Assembly (NCBI GenBank): GCA_023374045.1
Contig: CM041776.1
Location: 142,913,296-142,977,295, forward strand
Direction of reading: 5' to 3'
DNA: 64,000 bases
Origin: Limonium bicolor
Taxonomy: Eukaryota > Streptophyta > Magnoliopsida > Caryophyllales > Plumbaginaceae
Position numbers and translations under genes: made by a program. Shown piece by piece: positions 1 to 12,815 of the stretch; the first letter of the stretch is position 1; each line of letters opens with the position of its first letter. The notes below the pieces were generated by a model. That model ran no database searches, was not told the origin of the DNA, and worked only from the letters and a program-made list of their open reading frames with translations.

Positions 1-2979
1 TATATCTCATACCGACATTTGGTATTTAGTGTTACTGTAGTCACTTACTGTTAATCACGTCTCCACCTTTGGTTTTGCACATGTATTCTTTCATTCCTGC
101 GGCCTTGCATTACCTATGCATCGGCCATTATAACATTATTCCTCCACAATTACCATGCTTCTGATTCCTACTATCCCACTTGATCATTACTGCGCAAGTG
201 CAATACCAAACACTCAGTCATACAGAGTGCAGAGGCGTAAACTCTTGACAGTAAATCTCTCATGCGATTGCGATAGGAATTTTACACTGTGTTTTACTGA
301 AATTCTTATCACATAATACTTGTCACCGGCTTACTGCTCGGTTCGTTTGCTATCATTTACTGTTGTGCCTCCACTGGGTTTAACTCATAACTCTGCTCAC
401 TCCCCATTTTATCATCTAACAATACTCACACAACGGTCGCTTATTGCGCACCATATCCTTACTCATTATACAACATCAACTTATACCGCACCTGCTATTA
501 TATTAGCTTCCGCTATTACACTGGGTTATGTGGCCACTTATTTGGCTGATTTTGAATATACTATTTTTTTTGAGCCTTTATGTTCCTTGATCATTATTCG
601 CTACACATTCAGCATCACACACCTGTGGTGGTTGCTATCAGACTTATCACTCTTCCTGTCTACACAACTAGTACAAACATTTCCTTTCGTATTAGTCTCA
701 ATCAAATCACTCCTGGTAACAACAATATGGTTAATCCCTGGCATATCTCTTGAACTTGGTTCACCTAACTACCGCTCCTGCGGTTCACAATATCGAGAGG
801 TATCCCCACTCTTAATGCAGTGGTTTCGTTGTCCGCTCTATTTCCTGTACCACATAAACTTCTACAATTAAACTCAAATTTACAAACATATCTTGTTTGT
901 GGCTTATAAGCCTTGCTGCCTTGGCTCCACTCATTGTAGGCTGTCCACACATGTACTTCGCATACTCAGGTACCTGGTTAGAGGTTGTATTGGCATCCAT
1001 GACAAGGTTGTTGCATCACATTTCCTTTATGGGATTCCCTTAGGATTGCCAGTCCTCTCCTGCAACTTATGTCTAAACTGGGTGTTAATTTCAACCCTTG
1101 TGTTTCAATTTATATTGCTTATCCAACAATGTTAATCCAAATACCCCTCAAGGAGATTGCTCCTGGGTGTTACTACATATGCCATTACATCTGGCTTGCA
1201 CTCACGGGTACATTCCGTTAGCCAGCCTTTTGCGTTCTTCACTGGTTATTATATTCTTCTGTAAGGTCAACATTTCCCGATAGTGTAGGTAACTGATTCT
1301 GGGAGTTAATCCCGTTCATTGCACATTAATGTGTCCACATTAGGCTGGGTCCCCATTCCAGCTATCATGTTATCTCTGAGGATCCTTAAGACATATGCGA
1401 TGTCTTTACATTGCAGTTAGTGCACTTCGCACCTCCTGATCTTAAACATTTCCTTGAAATGAATTCACTAATCCTTTTAATCTCGTTAACTTGATTAGGT
1501 TCTTTGTTTCAACCATTCATGGTAATCTTTAGCTCTTGTTTGATCATACTGCTGACGTAGACGGAGTCGACTACTCCCCGTGTTTCATACTCCATCGTAT
1601 ACATATGTGGGTACCATAATGATACATTACTACTTACCCAACTAACCATAAGTAGGTCTGTCAGGCCCATGCCTCCTATCGGAGTGCGGTCGTCCCACAC
1701 ACAGTTGGTACACTTGTATGTCCGTCACACGCCTAGGTGAAGTATTCTGTTGTCAATTCCCTTATATTGTCCCGTGACAATATTCATTCCTTGCTTCCCG
1801 AACTTAATCGAGGGAAAGTTTATCCCTGTGTATCCTTGTCAACTGCCCCTGGTTCACATGGTTTTGGTTTAAAAGAAGGTTGGAAAGAAAGTGTTGGTTT
1901 GAAAGAAATCTGGTTTTGAAAGAAAGGGTTTTAAATAATTTGGGTTTGAAAGAAAATTTTCATGGTTTCACAACATCTTCTACCTTAGCCAAGTCTAGCT
2001 TCTTGGCTGACTGGTGTATTACAATTACAGAGGTTAGGCTAGCAGGCCCTTCCACTGTTATGACGATCACACTTAACTTGGTGGTACTTTACCAAGTACT
2101 TTGTATTTGTTTATAAATTTCCCGAACAGCCCTGTTATAGAGAGCACTTGCTATGGCAAGTCGCCATGCTAACTGCTATCGGTTTAACACATACCATTTT
2201 GTGGTATTGTTCTTACCCATTTTGTCATCAGTGGCCTTGTTGCCCCACTGATTTTACTGCCTCGACAAACCTTTGGGTAACTTCTCACTGTATTCACATA
2301 ATATTTTATCAACTGGGGTGTCTCCATTCTGGAGTCCCTTTTTTTTTACTTAGCAGTATTTTCTCTTTGTGCCCGTTCCACGCATCGTCGTGGTTACTGA
2401 GACTTGTCTCTTGTTTGGGCACTACGTTATAGTTCCTTAGTGGTTGGTATACCGTTGGTGTATTACTTACCAACGTAGTCCCATAGACATTCGTCTCGGG
2501 TTTCACTAATCCACTTCTTGCTTGTTACACGGTCAGTGCGTTGCAAGCTGGTTATTCTCGACTGCTCTGCATGTCGACCCAGGTTGCCGGAAATTCTATT
2601 CTTCTTACACTGATTCTTCGCTCTCCGCTATGAAATGCGGTTAACACTGTTTAGATGGGAACCGTCTCCGGGATTCCCAGTTTCGGGATTACCGTATGAC
2701 AGGTTCTCCGACCTTTAGATGTGTTTAATAACTGCCAGATCGGGTATTCCCGAGTAAGAGTGGACTTCCATCTCTCTGGCGTTGTTTCCCAAGTTATATA
2801 ACAGGGTTGTGGGGGCGGGAAGGATATAGTAGGTTTTCCAGTATTCACTGGTAGTTCCTACTAGGTATCTCTCTCGCTATCACTCACCCTTAACCCAAAG
2901 TACTAAAATCCTAACTCGGTAACTTCCTAAGCTCTGGTAACTCAGTCATCAGAGCGATACTTCGTCTGATACCACTTTT
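1..2979 (-). mobile_element. T2 Ty3/gypsy internal region remnant, outer tandem copy
   Basis: This is the PBS-proximal half of a minus-strand T2 retroelement, continuing beyond the left edge. It aligns by eye in short blocks with the PBS-proximal half of the second T2 internal region (for example the block near 2730-2790 with 12165-12230, and 2150-2170 with 11495-11520). Every frame is broken by stops. The longer open stretches on the plus strand are antisense to the decayed gag-pol and match no family I recognise. It ends at a PBS directly against the LTR at 2980. I infer it once carried gag and part of pol; no domain could be read here with confidence. Confidence 0.65.
2964..2975 (-). promoter_or_regulatory. 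T2 primer binding site (initiator tRNA-Met type)
   Basis: Read on the minus strand this is GTGGTATCAGAC, close to the plant initiator tRNA-Met PBS (TGGTATCAGAGC), and it sits four bases from the LTR terminus. It shows that the LTR at 2980-7080 acts as the 5' LTR for the remnant to its left. Confidence 0.75.
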
Positions 2980-5900
2980 TGTAACACCCATCCAACAAAA
3001 ACACATAACAACAATCTGCAGCGGAAACTCAACTCATCACATTACTTATTCAATGGTGTTACAACGCCGTTAACCACCCATCCAATGATTCCTTTACCCT
3101 AGAGTGGCTCTCCTCTAAACGGAGAGCTACTTCCTTAATGAACGACACGTACCCCACTACTCGGGTTATCCTTAACGCCTCTTGTCATAACTGGGATTCA
3201 TTTCCATGATAACACACTCCATATCCTACAACACATCTCATTCCCCACATAAAAATAACCAAACCTTCTTGTTTTCGGCGCAACCTGATACATCATATTC
3301 ATTTTAGGCACCTAACGTATACATATCATAGCATAGGAAGGGAAATTGCCTAGCACAATAAACACAAAACCATAAGATCGGTTCACACAAGGAACCTTCC
3401 ACCATAGTTTAGTATATATATAGTGAGCCAGAGAGATTGTCAATCTCATGCTAAGCTCGTACCAACCTCGTTACCGTCCAGATATTCGAACGGTTAACTT
3501 AAACCCAAGGGTGTCGGATATAGTAATCCCAAGCACACCGAAATAAAATACGTAGGCCCCTGTGGCCCGACGTGAGTCAGTACTAGCTTTGGATAAGCTA
3601 AGGGAAGGTGAAACCAATTGGAATACCACTATACTACACCAAGAGAGCCGAACTGGATATGATATCGACTCCGTCCATCACACGCGTGGCCGGAACAACC
3701 GGACTCCTCCCTCCCCCCCATTAGTACACATACACTTAATAATAAGTAGTTAGAGATCCATTATGGAGCCTACCACATCCACACAACCATACGGTATTCA
3801 TAACCGAGTTAAGCACACAAGGGAGGTCACACACTTGCATACAACAACAATGTCCAACTAACTCACACATAGCCGTGGTTAGCACGTTCCCAGGTTGGGC
3901 GCCAACTCCGAATACCGATCACTCATGTGTTCCTAGATTTTGTTAGCTAGGTTTAACACATATTGAGGTTAAATGGTAGCGGAGGCCAAATTTGCCCATA
4001 AATGAATTATATAAACTCATACATGTTTTATCTTACAAGGTGGCAAACACTCAGTAAAACATATTGGCATAAAAGCCGGTGTAATCGTAGGACACCGGTT
4101 GAAAGAAAACCATACCTGTCACCGGAGTCACTTTACCACGTCCACTTATGTTCCTCGAGCAATCTCGAACAACTGATAACATTACATGTACCTTTATTAA
4201 CATCGGGTAGCATGATTATTTAATGTCTAATGCTATAACTTTTTCCCGTTACTTAGTTACATAACTTCACTCTTTAACTTGTTTTTACTTTTACATTTCA
4301 ATACAACTTTTTACCACACTTAATTGTCATTATAACTCACCTAACATGTCCTTAACAACTTTAAACTTCATTACTAATCAATCCCCATCATTACATATCA
4401 TTTCATAACCTTAACCCATGTTTTTTGGTCCGACCGGACTTACCGACCGGACTTGTCCATGTCCGGTCGATTCCAGAAACCATTTCCGCCAAAATTTTTC
4501 TACTCCGACGACCTTGTAAGTCCGGTCCTATGTCCGGTCCATTCCAGGAACTAATTCTCGCAGGGAAACTGGGCCCGACCGAACTTGCAAGTCCGGTCGC
4601 CCCAGATCTTTGTTTTCCTTTTTACATCAACTCCAAACTTCACCCATATATCCTAGTATACCCTAACCTCATTTGTGCACTTCAAAACACACCTTAAGAT
4701 ATCCTTAAACACTCACAACTCTTTTTCTAATTCCTTAAACCTTTACTATATCTTCACAAAATTTTAACACTTACAATGTTTTCTCCTAGTTTTACAAGTG
4801 GTGTTTCATCCTTAATAACCTTTATACCAAAGTGTTTCCTCACCATCATAGCATCATCTCCCAAGCATCTCTTTACTAACCAAGTCTTCTCTTTCACAAC
4901 TCCTTAAAGTTCCTTCTCAAACCTTATCTATACATTATCCCACCTTGCACATCACATAACCTAAACCTTAAACAAACTTCTTCAAGACTTTAATACATTC
5001 TCAAAACACACATTGAATTCCTAGAACTTCCAAGATAACACCTAAATCCTTGCATCACTCTAAATCACCTTAATACTTGTTTTCTTCTCAAGTAAGCATT
5101 TATTCACCTTTAACATCCTAGTTCATCAAAACCATAAAAACACTTAGATCTTCTTACACATTTTCCCAAATTTGGCCATAGCTTATCTTGTATATACTCA
5201 CATCCAACCACTTAGGTTTTCACCTTATTTCATTCAAGAACACCTAAAATCCATCAAACACATTTTCATACAAGACTTCACACATTTAGCACTACATCAC
5301 AATATAGTGCATAACTTAAATTGCTTGGCACTTAGGCCCTTAAACCACATGGCTCTTAGGCCCTTAAATTGCATAAACCTTAAACACTGAATTTCCACAA
5401 TATATAAGCCTTTGACCTGCAATTACATACACCAATACATATGTTTCTTTTACTAGTCTCCTTGAGAACACTTTACTAGGTCATTCACCATTTGCTCTTT
5501 AGGTAGTTTTAACAAGCATTATAAGCTTATTTCTCCTAAGGCATTAAACCACATTAAGATAGCATATTTACCTCTTTCCTCCCAAATTTCTTTCTGTTTC
5601 CTCTTAAAACCAATAGGGCATTCATTCCTTGTCAACTTCAAACAATATACCAACATTGAAATGAGTATACAAGCTTTAAGCTTCATCTCATTGTAAACCC
5701 TAGTTACATATATTGTTTTAACACATAAGGTAATTGTTTTACCTTTGTTGAATGAGAGAGCTTGAATGAGTATCAAGAGAGGACTCCTCCTAGCCCTTGG
5801 AAGATTTAAATGAAGCTAAAACAAGACAAGAGAAGACACCATTACAAGTGCATTTTCGGTCAACACCAAAAGTGAAGGAAATGGAATTTTTCTTTGGTTT

Positions 5901-7080
5901 TTCCTTACCTTGAAGCAAAGGTGTTCAACAAGGCATAAAATATTAGCTCAGCTCTTTCCATGGAAGTTCTCCTTGGCACCAAAATGGTGGTTTTGATGAT
6001 TTGAAAAGACAATGTTGTAGAGCTTGCTCCAACTAAGAGAACGGTAGTCTCGGAATTAAATTCGGAGCATGGAGTCATAAGTTACAAGTGAAGAAGGATG
6101 AAGAATGGCATGGTTCTGTTGGAAACCGATGGAGAGAGGAGGAAGAAGGTGGCCATCGTGGGAAATGAAGAAAAGAATGAGAGAATGAAGATAACCTTTG
6201 CTTTTTGAAGATATTTGTCCTTTTAAAGCAAATAGTACACTAATTAGTCATTCTTTCTTTTCTTAGTAATTTAACAAGGGTGGTGAGTCACCACACCTTA
6301 AAAACCGGCCACAAATAGTAACCTAGGGGTGTTTTAGACTTTATTAATCAATTGTCTCACTTATAGTAACATATGTTACAAACTAGCTTAAAAATCACTA
6401 TTCACCAAAAACAAGGCACATAGAAGTGAAATTTTTGATTTCCCACTGATATAGCCACCCAAATGTGATACTATATAGTACACATGTTAATTAAAGAGTA
6501 ATGATGGACATTTAGCCATTCAAAACTCATTTACAAGAATTTTTCAAAAACGTGCTTTAAGACTCCTTAAAGCACATTTTGCGTTTTAACTTGTTTCAAG
6601 CTTGGTTTTCTTTAGTAATTGATTTAATATGTTCATTAACATATAAATAAGGCATAGGTATGACCATTAGGTCTTATACACATTCATCCCAAGCTTAGAG
6701 CACATTTTAGCCCATATTGACCTTAAGGTATTATTATGTTTTGTTTGGTTTCATTGTCTACCAAAGTTTCCTAAGGACTTAATTAGCCTTAAAGTCATAA
6801 TTAAACATTATCAAGTCTTGGTAGGCTCTTTGGGTCCTAGCCAAGTTCACTCCAAGCTTAGAGCATGTTTTGCTCAAACCGTGTCTTAGTGTTTTATTGT
6901 GTTTTACCATGGTTTAAATGGTTCATTTATGTTTCTAAGGCACTTTTTAGCCTTTAAATACCATAGTTTTAACATTACACAACATACCAAGGTTTGGGGT
7001 ATTTCAATTTCTAAGGCATATTTTAGCCTTAACATCATAAATTGATGTTTACTTAGAATACTTAGGTTTGGGGTATTTCA
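2980..7080 (-). repeat. T2 LTR, complete, shared by two internal regions
   Basis: 4101 bp. On the minus strand it starts TGAAATACCCCAAACC and ends GGGTGTTACA, the TG...CA pattern of an LTR. A PBS flanks its low-coordinate side and a PPT its high-coordinate side, so it is both the 5' LTR of the element to the left and the 3' LTR of the element to the right. It contains an inverted-repeat array at 4427-4603 and long AT-rich stretches without coding potential. The TGAAATACCCC start and the adjacent iMet PBS fit a chromovirus. Confidence 0.8.
4427..4603. repeat. inverted-repeat array in T2 LTR (CCGGTC/GACCGG)
   Basis: Several copies of GGTCCGACCGGACTT, its relatives and their reverse complements (AAGTCCGGTC) are packed in about 180 bp. 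It occupies a position comparable to the GGTCCGGGAC arrays in the other T2 LTRs, but the stem sequence differs. Confidence 0.7.
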
Positions 7081-7098
7081 ATCTACCCCCCTTAAAAG
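7081..7098 (-). promoter_or_regulatory. T2 polypurine tract
   Basis: On the minus strand: CTTTTAAGGGGGGTAGAT immediately before the LTR start. It is preceded by GGGGACAAAGTTC, the conserved post-pol sequence of chromoviruses. It would prime plus-strand DNA synthesis during reverse transcription. Confidence 0.85.
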
Positions 7099-7327
7099 AA
7101 CTTTGTCCCCAAAGTTCCCATGCATCTTATCTTATTAGAATACATGTCTTACCTCATTCCATAGATCATATAGATCATACTTATGTATACTTAAACTCAT
7201 TGAATCATTAGATCCGCCATATGCTTATACTCAAATATCACACAACATGCTTAAGCATGTATAACACTCAAAATTCTCTTTGATCCTTTTGATGATTAAA
7301 ACATTCACATAATTTCCAACGTATTCT

Positions 7328-7461
7328 CCCATGTCACCGGTCCGTAGACAATGGCTCGTTCGTCCTCGTCACCATGGGCCAGAATACAAAACAACTCTAC
7401 TCCCCCCATGTCACCGGTCCAAAGACAAAGGCTCGTGCGTCCTCGACTTCATGGGCGAGAC
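7328..7461. repeat. two-copy direct repeat near the T2 PPT
   Basis: Two copies of a block beginning CATGTCACCGGTCC and ending near ATGGGC, separated by a short AT-rich spacer. A related, more diverged block occurs near 57040-57120 in the other T2 element, so the duplication belongs to the family and is not local. Confidence 0.6.
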
Positions 7462-8489
7462 TCAATAAAAAGGTAATCCTTTTTACGAGGTCATGTGAGG
7501 AATAATTCCTCTATTTGAAAATACAATCAACTCCAATTTCATTTTATCCTAATGCCTCTATCCTTAGCGTGATTTAATTGTGACCACTGGTAGGGAGTTT
7601 CAGGAATCATCCAACCCTGATGTGATCAGCATCAGTATTGAACTATCCTTCCACCCCAATCTGTGTTCGGTTTCCCTTGATCCCTAGAAAATCAAGTTCC
7701 ACCTCCCACGTCATTTTCAAACATCAAATAATTCACTCATGTCCAATTTTCTATCTTTTTAGTGATTCTAATCATAATCAATACATCTCCAAGGTGTGGA
7801 CTTAGTCCATCGATCATTCCCAGTTCATATCTTAGCAATTATCTCAAGACTTAAATTCCCTCCAAGTTCTATATCAATTCCATGCCAATTCTCATCATCT
7901 TATACTTCATAACATTACTATTTCCTATCTCATTCTCATATCAGCTAATATCTCACAGTGTTATCTTATTCTTATCTCACACATACTTTCATATCGACTC
8001 ATATCTCATATATTCCTTAAGTCTCCTTAATCCTCATCCTTAATTCTCTTAACTTGTACTCACACCGGAGTTAACAAGATAGGTACTTAATATGTATGGT
8101 ATTCGCATCTTCTGTGCGCAATAACCATAGTTTATCTCAAAATGTTTATGTAAAACATATTCTCAAATTCTTTTGTGCTATGCACACCGTAGTTTATGTA
8201 CTCAGTACACAAACATACGCCAAGCGGTTTTCGCTCTACCCCCCTTAAAATGGATTACGCCCACGTAATCAACACTATATCATTCTTGAACATAAGTTCA
8301 AGATGTCCAATTCTCACCAAGCATTCTAGCTTCCATGTCATCTATCTCACTTATAATTCGATCAGAAATGGCTTAGTCTCTGTATCGAGGATTCTTAACG
8401 GTACTTATACCATATTCTAAACTTAGTTTGATCTAATCTCAAAGATACTAAAGCATTCAGTTGCTCAATCTTATATTTGTTCCATTGGA

Positions 8490-8850
8490 AGGTGTGTGGT
8501 ACATCATTCCTTTTTCCGGTTCATCAGGTATGTGAAACCTCTTAAGTTACCGGTCCGCCAGCTTCCGCTGCGCGACTCTGATAGTCTTAGGCTTAACTGC
8601 CTTTCTTATCCTTCATAGTATTGTATATCCTTCTCCTGCATGCTTATATTTGAATACTAAAGGTCTTTCAATGGACACGTGTTATCTTTATATATACACG
8701 GCCTTGATGAGTTGTAGCTCGTCTATTCAGTCTTCCTGGAGATCTAATGTTTGTATTCTTAATGTTTTCTCAAGTGTCTAAATCGTTCTTTCCATCTGAC
8801 CTTTGGCCTGAGGATGATTCTTAATCTGAAACTATTGTTTAGTGCTTATT
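8490..8850 (-). pseudogene. decayed T2 integrase core
   Basis: Read on the minus strand, a frame interrupted by several stops gives HPQAKGQMERTI, then a stop, then TLEKTLRIQTLD, followed by DELQLIKAVY and, lower down, TIRVAQRKLADR. These line up in order with the Ty3/gypsy integrase sections [10 protein letters not shown] (containing the catalytic glutamate of D,D35E), the following helix, IEFAYNNS, and the C-terminal segment with TIRERL and QKSYADRR as seen in the intact T1 integrase in this window. Its stops are what C-to-T or G-to-A change would produce from CAG and TGG. It is non-functional. It establishes strand and superfamily for T2. Confidence 0.75.
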
Positions 8851-10659
8851 GCGCTTTACAGTTTAATCTCTTACATCTTAAGACATGTCCAATGTCTGTA
8901 GTTAACAATCCATGCTCTTCACACTTCATAGTCCTTAATTATTTGTTCTCTGATTCCTTTATGTTGTTCGTTCGACTGAATTCTTCCCTTCGACTGTTTG
9001 TGGTAGTAGCTGCTCTTGTCTGATCTTGCGTCGTTGTCCGTGGTACGGAGTCGACTACTTCCCGTGTTCCTTACACCACTCGTTTACATGCATGGGGTAC
9101 CTTGCTAGTACATTACTACTTATCCGACTAACTCATAAATGAGCGTGCCAGGCCTGCAAGCCCCTGTGGGGTGCAGTCGTCCCATATCTCGTTTTAGTAA
9201 ACTCGTAGTGTCCGTCACACGTTTAACCATTGCTAACTATGAAGTATTCTATTGTCGATCTCCTCTTTCATCGTTCCATAATAACACTTATTGTTCTTCT
9301 TGAACTTAATCAAGGAAAATCCATTTACTATATTCTTGGGTATTGTATGCTCTAGTTCTTTCTGTATCCCGTACTGATTCGGTCTCTTAGTGACTGAGGT
9401 CTCTTTCCATAGAGCCTCTTATCTTCTTTCTCATATTTGTTCTACTAGGAATGTACTTCCAGTTCCTTAAGGAATGGGTAGTGTGCTTCCTGTGAAATCT
9501 TACCTAACCAGGTCCAGACTACTGGCATCAATGCACAGTTCGTCTACCATCTTATTTCCTTACTTATATCGGTCTTAGTTCATAAATCTAATTGCCTCAG
9601 TGTCAATATTTGACGGCTCATACATAATGGTCGCTTTACTGCGCACCATGTCTCAATTCCCTTATATAAATATTGTACTCACGACCACTACTGCTGTGGT
9701 AGTTGGCCTTTACCATGTTGCCCATTGATGGCGCAACTACTTACTCATTTACTCTAACATCTTATCTTATATTCAATCCCTTCTTGGTGTAAACACACTG
9801 GGAGTTCTCTAATTTCGGTGTTTGGCGGTTGTCATACCGTGCTGTAAAATGGTTATCTCTTAATACGAAGGTGTTCTGCTTCAATCTCAGGTTCATAAGT
9901 AGGCTAATTTTTTTCGCATTCTTTCATCCTTTATGATGTTATTTACCATGTAATTTAACCGGTTACTGAAGAAGTCATCCGCTGAATCACAAGCTCTTCT
10001 GAGCATTGGCCACTTGACGTGCCATAATGTGCACTCACAATGTTTATCTCTGACGATTACTGATTCTTAAATCCTGGTGTTGGATATGAGGTCTGTCTCT
10101 GCAGCCTTCCTTATTACTCAAGTGTATCAGGTATGTTCTAAGGTAATTTCAAGGTTTACGGTTTCCATTCTCTAACGAAAGCATATTATATCTCTAATAA
10201 GTGAAAGCTCTTTTTGAGGGGTTTATTCCCACTCATGGCCTCACACCAAGGAGAGGTATCCCCACCCTAAAAGGCATGGTTCGTTCTCCGCCCCTGCCAA
10301 TGTACTATCTCATTATTCTCATTGGTGCCCTTTCCTGGCAATATTTTCCACAATTAACTTATGGGTTTGGTAAACGTTCACATCTACAAATTGTAGTTCC
10401 TTCATGGCTTAAATAAGGTCTCTCACAACTTACCGCGCCTCGGGCTTTGATGTAGTTAACATCTTTGGCTCGTAGGTTCTTACTGTTTAATGTCTCAGTT
10501 CATTACTTGTACTCTTACTCATCTATAGGTCATCCTTATAGGTTTTTGTTTCTTTGAGAACACTATCCACCGTTAGGTTATATTTTAAATGTAGTACTGG
10601 GTATCATGGTAAGTTGCTGCATCCTGCTTCCCGCTATGGAAGTTTATTTAGGTGATCTG

Positions 10660-10715
10660 AGTTTACTTAGTGTCTGTGACATTTATGTCATCTTCATAGA
10701 CTTGTGCGTTTTTTT
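10660..10715 (-). pseudogene. decayed T2 reverse transcriptase active-site segment
   Basis: On the minus strand one frame reads VYEDDINV in the position expected for VFIDDILV, the reverse transcriptase catalytic box; both aspartates remain. The flanking frame is interrupted by stops. The distance to the integrase remnant (about 1.9 kb) is normal for Ty3/gypsy pol. The match is short, so the call leans on position and order. Confidence 0.55.
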
Positions 10716-12401
10716 TAAACAATTACGGACAAGTTCGTATTAGGCGTTTGCCTTACGGTGTCCAAGTTGGATATCATTCTGTCATCTTATACTTCCATCT
10801 CAACGCCTCATTCAACTTCCGTTGACTACGCCACCCGTTGATGATCAATCATACTTGGGTGTTAATGAGTTAGATAAACAGTATTAACTGTCATTCATCA
10901 GTTTGTTCGGCTCGACTATGCCTGCTCTGTGGGGGTAGTCCTCTGAGCTTTCTTTTTCCAGGGTTGTACATCGTTAATCCTTAGTAGGTTATAGCTTACG
11001 TTCATTTCTTTTATCCCTGTTTCCGAGGTTTACTAACATATTCAACGAAGATTGTTGTTATTGGTATTCTTAATGGTCATCTCGGGAGTTCTATCCCGTT
11101 CCTGTTGGAAGTCGTTCTGTCGACTGCCTTCATTGTATCTCTTGATACATTCCATGTATGTTGTTACTTACGTAGTGTTTTTGCTCGGATTACTGAGCGA
11201 TTTCTTAGGTTCTTCTCCTTGAGATCCGGGTTTGGTGTTCTTACCGTACTGTCGGTTGTTGTTGTCGTAGTACGTTGTACTGTTGCTAATATTCATATGG
11301 TTTAATATTTCGTCCAAGTTCAGCTCCCTGCTGACTGGTGTATCCACTCATCTCTTCATGGTCAGGCCGTCAGGCCCTTCCAAGGTCTCATTCTCCCATT
11401 CTTATAGATTTACAATCTGGTATTAGTGTGTACTACAACTGTAGCGTTCTGTTATCTCGCCATGATGGCTCTCTGTGTAGTTTAATCGTGGTAGCACTTG
11501 CTATGGCAAGTGCGCCATGCAAGATGGGTTTCCGGTACTGTGTGCGTCTGTAGTGGTACTTCCACCTAATCTCCATGTAATTGGTAGTCCTCAGGACTCC
11601 TTGGATGTTCTCTTATTTTGGATAACTAGCCATCCGGCAGTCTCCTGTTCGATTGACAGTACCGTCACTCATCAGGGTGCTCCCCTTTCACACATTTGTC
11701 ATGGTTACTAAGTAATGATTCTCCTTTAGGCACTACATTGTAGTCCTATTCCGATATACAGTTGTACGCGTCTTTATTGTCGCCTGCGCTATGTCGGTCG
11801 GGTTTTGTAACCTTTCTCATTGTATGGGGTTTGGAGTTCCCATTTCTAATTGGTCTTTCCAATAATCTTAACCCTCATGCTTTGTATTATCCCACTGTTA
11901 TGCTCATTCGGACCACTGTCCGATACTTATGTCGCTTACTTTTTTTTTCTTATCAATTCCACTAGTAGTGCTTTTCTTACCATTGATATGGCGGGTTATT
12001 TCGACTGCGTAGCATGTCGACCCATGTTGACAGTAATTACCGTTCCCTTATCGGTTGAATTCCATTGGTAGCGCTTGTTTCACTGTTGCGCTCCAATTAA
12101 AACGTTCAAGTTCTCATAAACTGTTGTTCAACAAGATGCTTCTCGTATTGGTTACTGTTAACTAACTGCCAGATCGGTTTTTCCCGAGTAAGAGAAGGCT
12201 TTCTTCTCTCTGGCGTTTGTTCCCCGTATTCAAGGTTAGGGATGTGGAGGGCGGGTTTAGGTACTATGGATATCAGGTAAACACCGGGAAGTCCTAACTA
12301 AAGCACCTCACGCTCTATCTCTCAACCCTTAACCCATAACTCAATCTCAACCTCAGTATTCTACTAAGTTCGGTAATTCCTGTCATCAGAGCGTAACTAC
12401 A

Positions 12402-12412
12402 CTCTGATACCA
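12402..12412 (-). promoter_or_regulatory. T2 primer binding site (initiator tRNA-Met type)
   Basis: Minus strand TGGTATCAGAG, a good match to the initiator tRNA-Met PBS, five bases from the LTR terminus at 12418. The upstream context (ATCAGAGCG, then CTCTGATACCAC) parallels the first PBS at 2964-2975. Confidence 0.85.
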
Positions 12413-12724
12413 CTTTTTGGTAACACCCCATCTCAATCCAAATGTGGTTTTGCAACTTAACAACATATATATAAATGTCACAGCGGAATTCAATACACTC
12501 CAGGACCTTGCCACGGTCTGATTGACAGACTATACCGAACATTAGTACATACAAATCTTAACCAAGTACATATCCTTCTTACAGTCCCCTCACATCCTAT
12601 ACATCTTTACTAACTCAAATTGCCATACGAGTGTACATGCACAACTCGTAGGCCACACTTAACCCGTAACGCTTGTACCCCATCTTACTCCCGTGACGGC
12701 CGCCTCCTGATGTTCACCTGTGTA

Positions 12725-12815
12725 GTAAAAACAGCCCCCAAAGGGGGTCATCACGAATGCTGGTACGATCCTCTCATGGCCCCCAAGATAACGTGGCTAC
12801 GACGACTAATTGTCG
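12725..12815 (-). repeat. conserved two-hairpin block of T2 LTR
   Basis: Contains GCCCCCAAAGGGGG, a weakened relative of the CAGCA/TGCTG pair, and CGACTAATTGTCG. The same order occurs at 20794-20900, 49821-49910 and 60825-60920, always about 300-500 bp from the LTR end that adjoins the PBS, so it lies near the R-U5 side of the transcript. Confidence 0.55.

Larger units (their letters stand above)
7081..12417 (-). mobile_element. T2 internal region with decayed gag-pol
   Basis: About 5.3 kb between the PPT at 7081 and the PBS at 12402, in minus-strand order PBS, gag region, reverse transcriptase, integrase, PPT. Two decayed domains can be read (listed separately); the remainder, including 7100-8480, 8860-10640 and 10720-12400, has stops in all frames and no further domain I can support. 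A duplicated block of about 55 bp occurs at 7328-7383 and 7406-7461, beginning CATGTCACCGGTCC. The order and spacing match an autonomous Ty3/gypsy element that was once full length. Confidence 0.75.

Noticed and set aside
320..871. 183-codon open frame on the plus strand
   Set aside because: Antisense to decayed T2 gag-pol, serine/threonine/leucine-rich translation with no domain, and not kept open in the matching T2 regions.
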